64,000 bases of DNA from JANQQN01 sp964519665 (GTDB taxonomy: Bacteria; Myxococcota; Kuafuiibacteriia; Kuafuiibacteriales; Kuafuiibacteriaceae). Below are positions 1-9,282 of the stretch, in pieces. The position numbers were made by a program, and so were the translations under genes. Where the stretch lies: positions 52,180 through 116,179 of the forward strand of contig CAZFIV010000013.1 of NCBI GenBank assembly GCA_964519665.1. Reading direction: 5' to 3'. The notes below the pieces were generated by a model. The model was not told the origin of the DNA and did not search any database. It was given only the letters and a program-made list of their open reading frames with translations. How positions within the stretch are numbered: position 1 is the first letter of the stretch; each line of letters starts with the position of its first letter.

Positions 1-18
1 GCCGCCAACCGTGCCCCC

Positions 19-486
19 TCATCGTGGGCGGGGCGGTCGATTGCCATTGTCCATGTCGGACACGATCATCCAGGGCCCGCCGCCTTCCCGCCGAAGCGTG
101 AGCGTAAACTTGCCGATGGCGGGCTCGCCCTCCGCCAGCGCGAAGCCGCCAAGAATGTAGGCGATCGAGCCTTCGACTTCGAACGCGAAGGCGCGCAGGA
201 TGAGCGGCCCGCCGGCTCCTTCGTACGCCTTTCGGATCGCCGCGCGACCTTGGACGGGGGGCCGCCCGTTCTGAAGAACATATCCTCGCTCGTCGAACAG
301 CTCGGCCAAGGCCGCCGCGTCGCGTTGGCGCCAGGCGTCCTCATACTCGCGCAGCACTCGTGCCAGCGGGCTCGGAAGCTCGATCGAACGGTCTGGCGCA
401 GCGAGAACCGACGGCTGAGGATGAGCGCAGTGGAGCGTTACGCAGAACATCATGGGGGCCAGGAGGAACCGAATCAGGTTGGGCAT
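19..486 (-). CDS. Small exported SnoaL/DUF4440-like protein
   Basis: A 155-residue protein. The N-terminus is a hydrophobic stretch (about residues 4-20) that looks like a signal peptide; a Cys follows (LHC), but His at -1 makes a classical lipobox doubtful. The rest matches the NTF2-like/SnoaL_2 (DUF4440) fold: an amphipathic start with YEDAWRQRDAAALAELF, a 'GRAAIRKAYEG' segment and a beta-rich end (FTLTLRREGGGPWMIVSDMDN). Such domains bind small ligands or act as steroid-isomerase-like enzymes, but no catalytic role can be assigned. It lies about 70 bp downstream of the exported barrel gene and RNase E/G, all on the minus strand, so it may be the last gene of that transcript. The ATG start is supported by the signal-like N-terminus. 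Confidence 0.75.
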   Translation of the reverse strand: MPNLIRFLLAPMMFCVTLHCAHPQPSVLAAPDRSIELPSPLARVLREYEDAWRQRDAAALAELFDERGYVLQNGRPPVQGRAAIRKAYEGAGGPLILRAFAFEVEGSIAYILGGFALAEGEPAIGKFTLTLRREGGGPWMIVSDMDNGNRPPRPR

Positions 487-557
487 GGCCGCACGATAGA
501 GGCGTTATCTAACGGATATGTCACAGGCCGAGGGGAGCTGACTTCGGCAGCGGCTGC

Positions 558-1982
558 CTAAAAGGCCAGGACCGCGCCTGCGCTGATCCTAAGGACTCGG
601 TTCGCGACGGAGGCGTCCTCGATGATCGGGTCGTCGTCGAAGGTGACCCGCGTGCCCGCCCCCGACAGCTCCACCTGCTGAAACCGATAGCTCAAGTCGC
701 CGGACACGCCGACGGAAGACCACAGCCAGTACCGGATGGAGGCCCCTGCGTACACCGAAAAGCCGAGCCCATCCGCCCCCGTAGTGGTGGGCTCCTCGCG
801 ATATCCGAGGAGCGCGCCGCCTCGAACGTCGAGCTCTACGGTGAACGTTTCGGTGACCGAAAGCTGGCTCCGGAGGCCGGCCAGGACATCTAGGCCGCCG
901 TAGCTGAGGATGACGGAGTTCGCTCCTTGCGAATCGACGCTGAAAGTGTCGTATCCCGCTCCCACCAGCGGGACGAGCGACAATCGAGCCTTGCCAAAGG
1001 TCGCGACCTCGATCGGGTAGAAGACGTGCCCGCCGATCCCGATAAACGTCCCCGTGGGCTCATCGGGCTCCACCGGAGGCGTCACGTCGATCTCATAGGA
1101 CACGAACGACACCCCGACCTCGACTCGAGCGCCGAATCCGAGCGACGGCAGAAAGTACGTCACGTCGGCCTCGAATCTCGGCGAAGGGGCCAAGACGTAG
1201 TCCAGGCCGGTCGCCGCGCCATCTACGGACACTGCATACGACGAGCCCACTTGTGAACCGAAGCCGACCCGGAGGCGAAAGCGTCGATCTTCGCTCCGCT
1301 GTGGGGCGACCGGTCCACGACCGGATGCCGGCGACCGGGTCCTCTTCGCTTCGCTCACCGAGGGCATGACCTGGGCTTCTCGCGAAACCTCCGACGACGG
1401 CGCGGACCGCCGCGCCTGACGATCTTCTCGCCGGTCGCGCTGCGCCTCCGCAACCCCATCCTTGGCGGCCGTCGATCGGCCCTCGACGATGAACGCGGCA
1501 AAGCGGCGGCCGATCCGAACACCCACTCGACGGGCGTTTTGACCTCGCCGGTATCGCCCGCGGATGCGCTTGGCGATCCGACCCTGACCACGACCATCGA
1601 CGTCGACGAGCCTCGCCGTCACGATGTAGGCCTTTGGGCTTCGCTCGACTCGAACGGTGACCAGGTACCGGGCACCGACCGCTCGGGCCACCGCCGGATC
1701 GGTCGTCGTACGCCCGACCGCTTTCGCGCGGGCCCGGTACCGTCGACCAGCCACTGCGAGAACCCCTACCTCGTTGAGCCCGGACGCCACGCCTTGGGTG
1801 AGCTCCGCCGGCCCGGCGCTCGCGGGACCGGCGGCCGGGGCCACGGCGACCCGAATGAGCCCTCGGGTCTGGGCGCGGGCCGTCCTTCCGTCCGCCAGGA
1901 GCAGCAACGAGAACACGGCGAGCGCGGCCCGCCAGGGCCACTTCGAGGCTGCGCATCGGCGATACAAGGCCCGGGGAGCCAA
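558..1982 (-). CDS. Exported protein with C-terminal outer-membrane beta-barrel
   Basis: About 474 residues. A signal peptide ends at TARAQ (about residue 38). Residues 40-170 form a globular N-terminal domain rich in Val and Arg, a fold similar to regions that precede barrels in TolB/LpoB-like lipoproteins (uncertain). A charged linker follows (170-230). The last about 240 residues alternate hydrophobic and polar positions, with many Gly and aromatic residues, and end in VLAF, as expected of a beta-barrel. A paralogue with the same plan lies at 28543-30075. The start shown is a TTG; another TTG 15 bp downstream (near 1967) also leaves a good signal peptide, so the start is unsure. It sits 49 bp downstream of the RNase gene. 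Confidence 0.75.
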   Translation of the reverse strand: MAPRALYRRCAASKWPWRAALAVFSLLLLADGRTARAQTRGLIRVAVAPAAGPASAGPAELTQGVASGLNEVGVLAVAGRRYRARAKAVGRTTTDPAVARAVGARYLVTVRVERSPKAYIVTARLVDVDGRGQGRIAKRIRGRYRRGQNARRVGVRIGRRFAAFIVEGRSTAAKDGVAEAQRDRREDRQARRSAPSSEVSREAQVMPSVSEAKRTRSPASGRGPVAPQRSEDRRFRLRVGFGSQVGSSYAVSVDGAATGLDYVLAPSPRFEADVTYFLPSLGFGARVEVGVSFVSYEIDVTPPVEPDEPTGTFIGIGGHVFYPIEVATFGKARLSLVPLVGAGYDTFSVDSQGANSVILSYGGLDVLAGLRSQLSVTETFTVELDVRGGALLGYREEPTTTGADGLGFSVYAGASIRYWLWSSVGVSGDLSYRFQQVELSGAGTRVTFDDDPIIEDASVANRVLRISAGAVLAF

Positions 1983-2031
1983 TCGCGCCGGCCGCGGTCG
2001 GTCAACGGCCGACCACCGACATCGGCCCGCT

Positions 2032-4716
2032 TCAGCTACCGAACAGACGAGACAGGAACCGGTTGCGGGCCTTTTGCTCCGCCGGATCCGACTTCGGCTC
2101 GGGCGCCGGGCGTCGGGCCAGGCCGGGCTCGACCCGTCGCGGTACCGGCCCTGCTCGGGTCCTTCGGGCCGCGGCGTCGGGGCTCGGGTCGGCGGCCGAT
2201 GCGCCTTCGTCGTTCACCCGAGCCGACCGCCGCCGGGATGTCGACGACCGGCGACCGCGACGTTTGGGCTGCGACTCAGCCGGAACCGCCGACTCGGCGG
2301 GGCTGTCGGTTGCTGCGCGGTCTGACGGTTCGTCTGGGTCGGCCGCCGCTGCCCCGACGGCGTCCTCGGAATCGTCGTCGCCGGTGAGCTCGATGACCTC
2401 ATCGGCGTAGGGAAGGTCTTCCGGTTCATCGATCACTCGAGCTTCGGGTTCGTACGTGGCCCCGGGGTTGCCGCCCGCCCTCAAGGCGGCGTCGCTTCCG
2501 GCGGCGACCCCCGGCCTCGGTTCTCCGGAGGGCGACGGCGGCTGGTCGAGCGCAGCCGCCGCTTCCGGGTCCATGGCCTCCGCCTCGACATCGAACCCGA
2601 AGGGATCGGCCGGTGACTGATCGAGCGCGGCTGCCGCTTCCGCATCCATCGCCTCCGCCTCGACATCGAACCCGAGGGGATCGGTCGCCGGCGGATCGAG
2701 CGCGGCCGCCGCTTCCGCATCCATCGCCTCCGCCTCGACGTCGAACCCGAGGGGATCGGTCGGCAGAACTGGCGCGACGACCGGGGCCTTCGCGCCACGG
2801 GCAGCGAGTCGAGCCTTGCGGGCCGCCTTCAGCTGCTCGAGCAGCTCTGGGGACGGACGTCCGGTAAAGGTCGTGCCCTTCTCTCGGAGCTGCTTCCGCT
2901 CCACGGGTTTGATCTGACCGACGCTGGGTGCCACTTCGGCCGCCACCTCGTCGGCCGAGACCGCGGGTTCTTCAGCCGCTTGGGCTTCGGCCTGATCGCC
3001 GGCCGGCACCTCCGCCGCTTCGATGCCCTCACCGCCGCGCTTGCGCTTGCGCCGCCGTTTCTTGCGCCCGTTGACCTCTTCGTCGGCGTCGAACAGCTCG
3101 GGCTGAACCGCCTGACCGTTGACGTTGGCCGAGGCCGCCGCGCGTTCGCGCTCCTTGCGCTTCTTGCGTTTCTTCTTGCGGCGCTCCCGTTCGCGCAGGC
3201 GCTCCTCGCGGGGTGGCAGGCGTTCGGTGATCTCCGCCAAAACCGCCCCCATCGAAAGGAAGACGACCTCGTCCTTGCCGCGGTCGATGTCGGGACGAGC
3301 AATGACGACGATGGCGCAGTTGAACTCTCGCTCCAGCGACAAAAGGGCGTTCCGCTTTTGGTTCAGAAGGTACTCGGCGGTCTCCCGGTGGGTGGTCACC
3401 CGAGCTTCTCCGACCCCGCCTTGGGCAAGGCGAGCCTCGAGTCGCCGCAACAAGCTCAGCGAGTGGGACTCAGCCGTCCGAACCCACCCGGTGCCATCGC
3501 AAACGGTGCACCGGCGCTGAAACGCTCGCCGCATCCCTTGCCGAATCCGCTGCCGAGTGAATACGCACAGGCCCTTCGAATTGATGCGCGAGATTTTCCA
3601 GCGCGCTTTGTCTTCTTTGGCGGCTTCCGCCAGCACGTTCTCGACCGCCCGCTTGTTGCGGCTCTCTTCCATGTCGATGAAGTCTGCGACCACAATCCCG
3701 CCAAGGTCGCGGAGCTTGAGCTGGCGGGCGATGGCCTCGGCGGCCTCGCAGTTGGTTTTGAAGACCGTCTCTTCGTGGTCGCGTTCGGACGTCATCCGCC
3801 CAGAGTTGACGTCGATGGCCACCAGGGCCTCCGTCTCATCGATAACGATCGACCCGCCGCTGGCCAGGGAGACCCGCCGCTCGAAGGTCGCCTCGATCTG
3901 CTCTTCAACGTGGTAGTAGGCAAAAATCGGAATCGGGTTTTGGTAGTGATGCAGGCGCTCGACGTCTTCGGGCATCACCTTTTCGAAATAGGCGACCGCC
4001 GCTTCGTACTCGCCCGCATCGTCGATCCAAACCTCATCGATCTCGTCGTTGAAGTAGTCGCGAAGGGTCCTCGCGATGAGATCGGGCTCGGCGTGGATGA
4101 TCGACGGTGCGCGCGCGATCGACGCCGACTTCATCACTTTTTGGTAGTGGGCGTGAAGGACGTCGAGGTCTTTCTGGATTCCGATACGGGTCTGGTTGAG
4201 CCCGGCCGTTCGGACGATGAAGCCGCATCCCGCGGGCTTTTTCACCCGCGAAACCATCGACTTTAGGCGGCGGCGAAGCTTTTCGTCCTCGATTTTTCGA
4301 GAGACGCCCTGCGCGTCGCTGCCGGGCATCAACACCGTGTATCGCCCCGCCAACGACAGATAGGTCGTCAGGGTCGCGCCCTTGTCACCCACGGCGTCCT
4401 TGGCGACCTGGACGACGATGTCTTGCCCGCGCTTCATGACGTCCTGAATACGAGGACGGTCGGCGCCCGGCTTCTTGTGGTACGCCAGCGGAGAAATCTC
4501 GCTGAACGGCAAGAAGCCTTGCTTGTGGGCGCCGAAGTCGACGAACGCGGCCTCGAGAGACCCTTCGACGTTGTGAACGACGCCCTTGTAGATGTTTCCT
4601 TTAATGGTACTGGTTTCGGCTGCCTCGATGTCGAGTTCGATGAGGTCACCGTCCTCGACGATCGCGATCCGAAGCTCGTTTCGAGCCGTCGCGTTGATGA
4701 GCATGCGCGTGGTCAT
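2032..4716 (-). CDS. rne: Ribonuclease E/G family endoribonuclease
   Basis: An 894-residue cytoplasmic endoribonuclease of RNA decay and rRNA processing. The first about 500 residues are the conserved catalytic core. There is an S1 RNA-binding domain (about 36-120, with IYKGVVHNVEGSLEAAFVDF). The DNase I-like active site has the two Mg-binding acidic motifs DVNSGR (D302) and DFIDM (345-349). The Zn-link cysteines are C403 and C406 (CTVCDGTGW). The tail (500-894) is not conserved: a Lys/Arg-rich block (about 520-560) probably binds RNA, three 25-residue acidic repeats follow, and the end is basic. RNase G is about 490 residues, so this is an RNase E-like long form whose tail may hold degradosome partners (inference). 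The ATG at 4716 matches the family N-terminus (MLINAT). Confidence 0.95.
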   Translation of the reverse strand: MTTRMLINATARNELRIAIVEDGDLIELDIEAAETSTIKGNIYKGVVHNVEGSLEAAFVDFGAHKQGFLPFSEISPLAYHKKPGADRPRIQDVMKRGQDIVVQVAKDAVGDKGATLTTYLSLAGRYTVLMPGSDAQGVSRKIEDEKLRRRLKSMVSRVKKPAGCGFIVRTAGLNQTRIGIQKDLDVLHAHYQKVMKSASIARAPSIIHAEPDLIARTLRDYFNDEIDEVWIDDAGEYEAAVAYFEKVMPEDVERLHHYQNPIPIFAYYHVEEQIEATFERRVSLASGGSIVIDETEALVAIDVNSGRMTSERDHEETVFKTNCEAAEAIARQLKLRDLGGIVVADFIDMEESRNKRAVENVLAEAAKEDKARWKISRINSKGLCVFTRQRIRQGMRRAFQRRCTVCDGTGWVRTAESHSLSLLRRLEARLAQGGVGEARVTTHRETAEYLLNQKRNALLSLEREFNCAIVVIARPDIDRGKDEVVFLSMGAVLAEITERLPPREERLRERERRKKKRKKRKERERAAASANVNGQAVQPELFDADEEVNGRKKRRRKRKRGGEGIEAAEVPAGDQAEAQAAEEPAVSADEVAAEVAPSVGQIKPVERKQLREKGTTFTGRPSPELLEQLKAARKARLAARGAKAPVVAPVLPTDPLGFDVEAEAMDAEAAAALDPPATDPLGFDVEAEAMDAEAAAALDQSPADPFGFDVEAEAMDPEAAAALDQPPSPSGEPRPGVAAGSDAALRAGGNPGATYEPEARVIDEPEDLPYADEVIELTGDDDSEDAVGAAAADPDEPSDRAATDSPAESAVPAESQPKRRGRRSSTSRRRSARVNDEGASAADPSPDAAARRTRAGPVPRRVEPGLARRPAPEPKSDPAEQKARNRFLSRLFGS
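2546..2770 (-). repeat. Three 75-bp tandem repeats inside the RNase E/G tail
   Basis: Three nearly identical 75-bp units begin at about 2546, 2621 and 2696. Each encodes 25 residues containing FDVEAEAMD(A/P)EAAAALD. The copies differ at only a few positions, so the expansion is recent or homogenised. It adds an acidic Ala-rich segment that probably forms short helices in the disordered tail. Confidence 0.85.
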
Positions 4717-5272
4717 GGGAAGCTGGTCTCCGCGAGCTTCGAGCGCGGATCGCGAGCACGGGCCATCGTGCGGTTCGGGCTAGGTTCAGACCTTCGCTGG
4801 TGGGCGCCAGGGTGGTGACCGAGGAAGGGGCGGCCTCGACCAGGGCGCTCGACGAGCCAGGGGCATTGAACGGTAACCGGGCCATTCGAAAGCCGGTCCG
4901 GCGGTCAACGATGCGTAGGTCGCTCACGCAACCACCTCGCCGTCGACCGTGCGAGTCAGCGGAGTGCGGGGTCGGCCCGACGCGACGACGGGAACGCTGA
5001 CTTCGCGTTCGCGTTGAGTACGTCGTTGGCGAGGCCGGACTTCGGTCACTCGAAGCTCCTGCGCGCGCCTTCTGCGCGCGGTTTTGAGGCGTGAGCACCC
5101 CTGGCGAGGTGTCTCGGGGATAGGCCCCGACCGCGGTGCGTCACGCCCAATTCGTTTTTAACATACATCGAGACGTCCCCCCTGACCATCGTCATGCCCT
5201 TAGTCTCGCTTCTGAGGTCGACGGTGGAACATCGTTGACCACCTGGGTCGGTCCCCTTACCCGTCGGAGACC
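4717..5272. other. Intergenic region between divergent RNase E/G and guaB
   Basis: No convincing gene is present in these 556 bp; the open frames here are Arg/Ser/Pro-rich and look spurious. The region must hold divergent promoters for the RNase gene (minus) and guaB (plus). An AT-richer patch around 5150-5170 is the most promoter-like stretch, but no clear -35/-10 pair can be named. A GC inverted repeat (GCGCGC-CTTCT-GCGCGC) lies near 5064-5081. Confidence 0.5.
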
Positions 5273-6727
5273 ATGCGAGTGGAAGACCTGTCGGAAGGCT
5301 TGGCCTTCGATGATGTGCTTCTGAAACCGGGTTACTCGGAAACCCTACCTAAGGACGTCGACGTCCGCACTCGATTTACCCGGACGATTCGACTGAACAT
5401 CCCCCTTGCCTCGGCCGCGATGGACACCGTGACTGAGGCGCGGCTGGCCATCGCCCTCGCCCAGCTGGGCGGGATCGGCGTGATTCACAAGAACATGCCC
5501 GTCGAGCGGCAGGCGGCGGAAGTCCGGAAGGTCAAACGGTTCGAGTCCGCCGTGATCGCCGAGCCGATCACCGTGCGCCCCGATGCGCCCCTGCAGGTGG
5601 CTCAAGCGCTGGTCGAAGAACACGGCTTCAGCTCTTTTCCGGTGGTCGACGGGGGGCTCCTGGTCGGCATTCTGACCGGCCGGGACATGCGGGCCAGTCG
5701 AGACGACAACACCCTGATCCGAGACCTGATGACGCCGGACCCCGTGACCGTGCTCGAAGGCACCTCGTCGGATGACGCCCGCGGCGTGATGCATCGCCAC
5801 CGCAAGGAAACCCTTCCGATCGTCAACGGTCAGGGGCAGCTGGTCGGGCTCATCACCCTGAAAGACATCGAAAAGCGCGCTCGGCGCCCCTACGCCAACA
5901 CGGATGAGCTCGGCCGACTCCTGGTGGCCGCCGCCATCGGCGTCGGTCCCGACCGCGAAGCGCGCGCCGAGGCCCTCGCCAAGGCCCAGGTCGACGCGTT
6001 GGTCGTCGACACGGCCCACGGACACAGCAAAGGCGTCATCGAGAGCGTGAAGCGCCTCAAAGAGCGCTTCCCCGATCTGCAGATCGTGGCGGGGAATGTG
6101 GCCACCGCCGAGGGCACCGAAGCCCTGGTCGAGGCGGGCGCGGACGCCGTCAAGGTCGGCATTGGGCCTGGGTCTATCTGCACGACCCGAATCGTGGCCG
6201 GGGTAGGCGTTCCTCAGATTTCGGCGATCGCCGATTGCCGAACCGCCGCCGAATCTCACGGGGTCCCCCTCATTGGCGACGGTGGGATCAAGTACTCGGG
6301 CGATGTGGTCAAAGCGATCGCCGCCGGTGCGAACTGCGTCATGGTCGGCTCGCTGCTCGCCGGGGTGACCGAATCTCCGGGCGAGGTCGTCCTGTTCGAG
6401 GGGCGAGCCTTCAAGGCGTACCGCGGAATGGGTTCGCTGGGCGCCATGCAGCAGGGTTCGGCGGACCGATACGCTCAGGCCGGCGTCGCGAGCCCCAAGC
6501 TGGTTCCGGAAGGCATCGAGGGCCGCGTTCCATTCAAGGGGCCCCTTGAAGAAACGGTTTGGCAGCTCGTGGGGGGGCTTCGCGCCGGAATGGGCTACGT
6601 TGGCGCGGCCCGCATCGATGAGCTCCAAAAGAAGGCACAGTTCGTCCGGATCTCCTCAGCGGGGCTGAAGGAGTCCCACGTACACGACGTGGTGGTGACC
6701 AAGGAGTCGCCGAACTACACTCGGTAG
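5273..6727 (+). CDS. guaB: IMP dehydrogenase
   Basis: A 484-residue cytoplasmic enzyme that oxidises IMP to XMP with NAD, the committed step of GMP synthesis. The TIM barrel is split in the usual way by a CBS pair (about residues 90-205, e.g. HGFSSFPVVDGG and KDIEKRARRPYANTDE). The catalytic loop is GIGPGSICTTR, with the active-site Cys, and the flap region contains YRGMGSLGAM. The ATG at 5273 is preceded by a CGGAGA ribosome-binding site and gives the family N-terminus (LTFDDVLL-like: LAFDDVLLKPGYS). Length is normal. The 3' end overlaps convergent dapF by 13 bp. Confidence 0.98.
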   Translation: MRVEDLSEGLAFDDVLLKPGYSETLPKDVDVRTRFTRTIRLNIPLASAAMDTVTEARLAIALAQLGGIGVIHKNMPVERQAAEVRKVKRFESAVIAEPITVRPDAPLQVAQALVEEHGFSSFPVVDGGLLVGILTGRDMRASRDDNTLIRDLMTPDPVTVLEGTSSDDARGVMHRHRKETLPIVNGQGQLVGLITLKDIEKRARRPYANTDELGRLLVAAAIGVGPDREARAEALAKAQVDALVVDTAHGHSKGVIESVKRLKERFPDLQIVAGNVATAEGTEALVEAGADAVKVGIGPGSICTTRIVAGVGVPQISAIADCRTAAESHGVPLIGDGGIKYSGDVVKAIAAGANCVMVGSLLAGVTESPGEVVLFEGRAFKAYRGMGSLGAMQQGSADRYAQAGVASPKLVPEGIEGRVPFKGPLEETVWQLVGGLRAGMGYVGAARIDELQKKAQFVRISSAGLKESHVHDVVVTKESPNYTR

Positions 6728-7590
6728 CCCGGAGCTTGAAGCTCCGAAGCCGCAAGCTCGATTTCACCGTCGAAGACGTGTCGCGCACCACCGGTGATGG
6801 TCACCTGGCCAAGGCTCGCCCCCGGGCCGGAGTCTTCGGTCGGACGGCCTTCGACGGTCACCGAGAGCGGGCCGCCGGGTAGGTCGACCCACACCGGACC
6901 CGCCGACACCAAGCCATCGCGAAGGACGACCGCGGCCGCGGCTGCCGCGCCGGTGCCGCACGCCTGCGTTATCCCTGAACCCCGCTCGAAGACCACCAAC
7001 TTCACCCGCGCCCCTTCCAAGGACGCGAAACCGACGTTGACGCGCTCCGGGAACGACGGATGCCGTTCGAGGGATGCACCGTAGCGCTCCGCCAACGCCC
7101 GCAGGTCGATGCCCGCCGCGAACGGGGCGAGCACCAGATGCGGATTTCCGAGCGAGACGGCGGTGGCACGAAACTCGGTGTCGTCGACCGGGGCCCGCAC
7201 CGAGTCCTCGATCAGGACCGCCTCACCCATCGAGACGCGAACCTGACCGTCGGATTGCAGCCACCCTTCCCGGAGGCCGGCGTCGGTATCGACGACCACG
7301 TGGTGCCGCCCTAAGCCCTCGAGGTGATGACGAACGATACAGCGAAGACCGTTGCCGCACATCTCGGCCACGGTCCCATCGGCGTTGAACACGTGCATTC
7401 GAACGGCCGCCTCGGGGTGGCGGGGGGGTAACAGCGTCAGGACGCCGTCAGCGCCGATGCCCAGCCGCCGGTCACACATCCGGGCGGCCGCTTCGGCGCA
7501 CACCCAATGGTGCGCGCCGTCGATGACGACAAAGTCGTTCGCGAGACCTTCGTATTTGGCGAAGCTGACTCTTGGCACGTTCTCCATCAC
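6715..7590 (-). CDS. dapF: Diaminopimelate epimerase
   Basis: A 291-residue cofactor-independent racemase that turns LL- into meso-diaminopimelate for lysine and peptidoglycan synthesis. Both catalytic cysteines are in conserved contexts: MCGNGLRC (about residue 80) and QACGTGAAAAA (about residue 220). The N-terminal FAKYEGLANDFVVID also matches the family. The first codon shown is a GTG at 7590; an ATG directly after it at 7587 serves equally well. It converges on guaB with a 13-bp overlap and is divergent from the lipoprotein gene at 7641, about 50 bp away. Confidence 0.97.
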   Translation of the reverse strand: MMENVPRVSFAKYEGLANDFVVIDGAHHWVCAEAAARMCDRRLGIGADGVLTLLPPRHPEAAVRMHVFNADGTVAEMCGNGLRCIVRHHLEGLGRHHVVVDTDAGLREGWLQSDGQVRVSMGEAVLIEDSVRAPVDDTEFRATAVSLGNPHLVLAPFAAGIDLRALAERYGASLERHPSFPERVNVGFASLEGARVKLVVFERGSGITQACGTGAAAAAAVVLRDGLVSAGPVWVDLPGGPLSVTVEGRPTEDSGPGASLGQVTITGGARHVFDGEIELAASELQAPGYRV

Positions 7591-7640
7591 ACGGCACGGT
7601 GACCGTTGGAGTCAAAGGTCGGCGGCGGTACCCTTTTTTC

Positions 7641-8465
7641 ATGACGTCTCTGTCCCGCGGCCTCGCGTACTTGTCCTTGGTCGGCGCGTTCGCCCTCGTC
7701 GGCTGCGACTTTCTCGAAGATAAGCCCGCATCGACCCTCGTCGCCGCCCTGGTCGTTCGCACCCCGAGCGTTTCAGTGCCCGATCGCATCGAGATCGCGA
7801 CCGAAACATCGGCGACGGTCTTTGTGGCCCTGCTCGCAAATCCGGAGTCGACCCCCGACCCGGTCGGCGACGCGTCCGTCCAGATCTTGTTTGATGGAAG
7901 GGCGGTATCCGTCCCCCCATTGACGCCGAGCGCCGGCACCTACGCCCAAAGCTCCCTGACCGACGGTTCGCTCACCTACGTCGATGGGGCCGACTACCTC
8001 GTCGAAGCCCGGATCGATGGCATCGCCTTTGGCGGTACCGTCGAGGCGCCTCCCACGTTGACTCCGGGCGCGCTTATGCTGAGCCCCAGCCCGACGATGG
8101 CCGTTGCGGGCCTTCCTGACGTGATGGTCCATCCGGCGATGACCGAGCTGAACATCTCGTGGCTGCAGTCGTTCGGTCGGTATTCGTACGTCACCGTTTT
8201 TCGGGCCGATCCGAACAACCCTAACAACCCCGAGGTGATGTTCGATAATCAACCCTCCGATACTTCGGATATCCTCGAATTCACCAGCGGGGAGCCCCGC
8301 ACCAGCCAACGAATTCCTGCCGAGACGTTTGCCGACGATGGGCTCTATGCGGTCACCTTGGTGACCATGGACATCTCCGACGACCTCCTATCGGACACCT
8401 TTGACGGCTCTCCGATCCTCGTAGGGTCCGGCACCGCCGTGTTGTTGGCGGTAGGCGAGATTTAG
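7641..8465 (+). CDS. Lipoprotein of unknown function
   Basis: About 274 residues. The ATG at 7641 gives a clean lipoprotein signal peptide (MTSLSRGLAYLSLVGAFALVGC, with lipobox LVGC). An in-frame start 69 bp upstream would bury this signal and overlap dapF, so it is not used. The mature part is beta-rich and acidic, with two to three Ig/fibronectin-like stretches (e.g. TVFVALLANPESTPDPV, YVTVFRADPNNP). No enzyme motif was found. The gene ends 2 bp before the phosphatase gene, so the two are probably co-transcribed. Confidence 0.8.
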   Translation: MTSLSRGLAYLSLVGAFALVGCDFLEDKPASTLVAALVVRTPSVSVPDRIEIATETSATVFVALLANPESTPDPVGDASVQILFDGRAVSVPPLTPSAGTYAQSSLTDGSLTYVDGADYLVEARIDGIAFGGTVEAPPTLTPGALMLSPSPTMAVAGLPDVMVHPAMTELNISWLQSFGRYSYVTVFRADPNNPNNPEVMFDNQPSDTSDILEFTSGEPRTSQRIPAETFADDGLYAVTLVTMDISDDLLSDTFDGSPILVGSGTAVLLAVGEI

Positions 8466-8467
8466 CC

Positions 8468-9154
8468 ATGCATCGCGCACCCATTGTCTTCGACCTCGAC
8501 GGCACGCTCGTCGATTCTCTTCAAGACATCGCGGCTGCGCTGAACGCCGTTCTGTCCCATCTTCATTGTACACAACATCCAGTCGACACCGTCCGAACCA
8601 TGATCGGTGGCGGGGCCCGAAAGCTCCTCGAGCGCGGACTCGGCCCGTCGAACGGTCACAAGCTCGACGAGGCCATGGACCGGTTTCGTATCGAGTACCG
8701 AGCCCGTCTGCTGGACAACACGCGGCTGTACCCGGGCATCGAAGCCGTGCTCGCCCACCTGCGTCACGAGGGGCGAACGTGGTCGATCGCCACCAACAAG
8801 CCCGCCGAGTTCACCGGCGAGCTGATCGAGGGACTCGACCTGTACCGCCTGGGGCTCACGAGTTGGGCGAGCGGCGACGAGGTCCCGGCCAAGAAGCCAG
8901 CCCCCGACGTCTTGGTGCTCGCAGCCGAGCGGGGAGGTTACCGCGCAACCGAGCCCCGAGCCATGACCTACGTCGGCGACATGCCGGTCGACGTCGAGTG
9001 TGGCCGCCGTTTCGGTTGCCCGACGGTCGGTGTTTCGTGGGGCTTCGATCCCGAGGGAACCCAGCAAGCCGAGCCGGACTTCGTCGTCCACAACGCCGAC
9101 GAGCTCCTCAGCGTTCTGCGGTTCAGGAAAACCAACCCGAACGCTCGGGGCTAG
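8468..9154 (+). CDS. gph: HAD-family phosphoglycolate phosphatase
   Basis: A 228-residue soluble phosphatase of the HAD superfamily. Motif I is FDLDGTLVDS (nucleophile and acid Asp), motif II the IATNKPAEF region, motif III the Lys in PAKKPAPDVL, and motif IV YVGDMPVDVECG. The helical cap between motifs I and II and the total length match Gph/PGPase, which recycles 2-phosphoglycolate from DNA repair or oxygenase activity. Other small phosphate esters cannot be excluded. It starts 2 bp after the lipoprotein gene. Confidence 0.88.
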   Translation: MHRAPIVFDLDGTLVDSLQDIAAALNAVLSHLHCTQHPVDTVRTMIGGGARKLLERGLGPSNGHKLDEAMDRFRIEYRARLLDNTRLYPGIEAVLAHLRHEGRTWSIATNKPAEFTGELIEGLDLYRLGLTSWASGDEVPAKKPAPDVLVLAAERGGYRATEPRAMTYVGDMPVDVECGRRFGCPTVGVSWGFDPEGTQQAEPDFVVHNADELLSVLRFRKTNPNARG

Positions 9155-9282
9155 CTGCCCCGACGAAGGGTCAGCTTCGTGTCCGCCGTCAAATCAGCTG
9201 GCCCTTGTTCGCGTCTTGGGCGGAGGCTACCGTTCGCCGCAGAATGACCGGGCGCACCGGCTCGGCTTCCAAAGGAGCGCAC

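Noticed and set aside
2980..4266. Long plus-strand open frame antisense to the RNase E/G gene
   Set aside because: The frame is a mirror of the strongly conserved RNase core; codon-position bias and conserved motifs support only the minus strand.
4646..5098. Minus-strand open frame upstream of the RNase gene
   Set aside because: Ser/Arg/Pro-rich, overlaps the RNase start in another frame, and no ribosome-binding site.
5345..6628. Long minus-strand frame opposite guaB
   Set aside because: Shadow of a conserved gene; Arg/His/Asp-rich composition typical of high-GC antisense frames.
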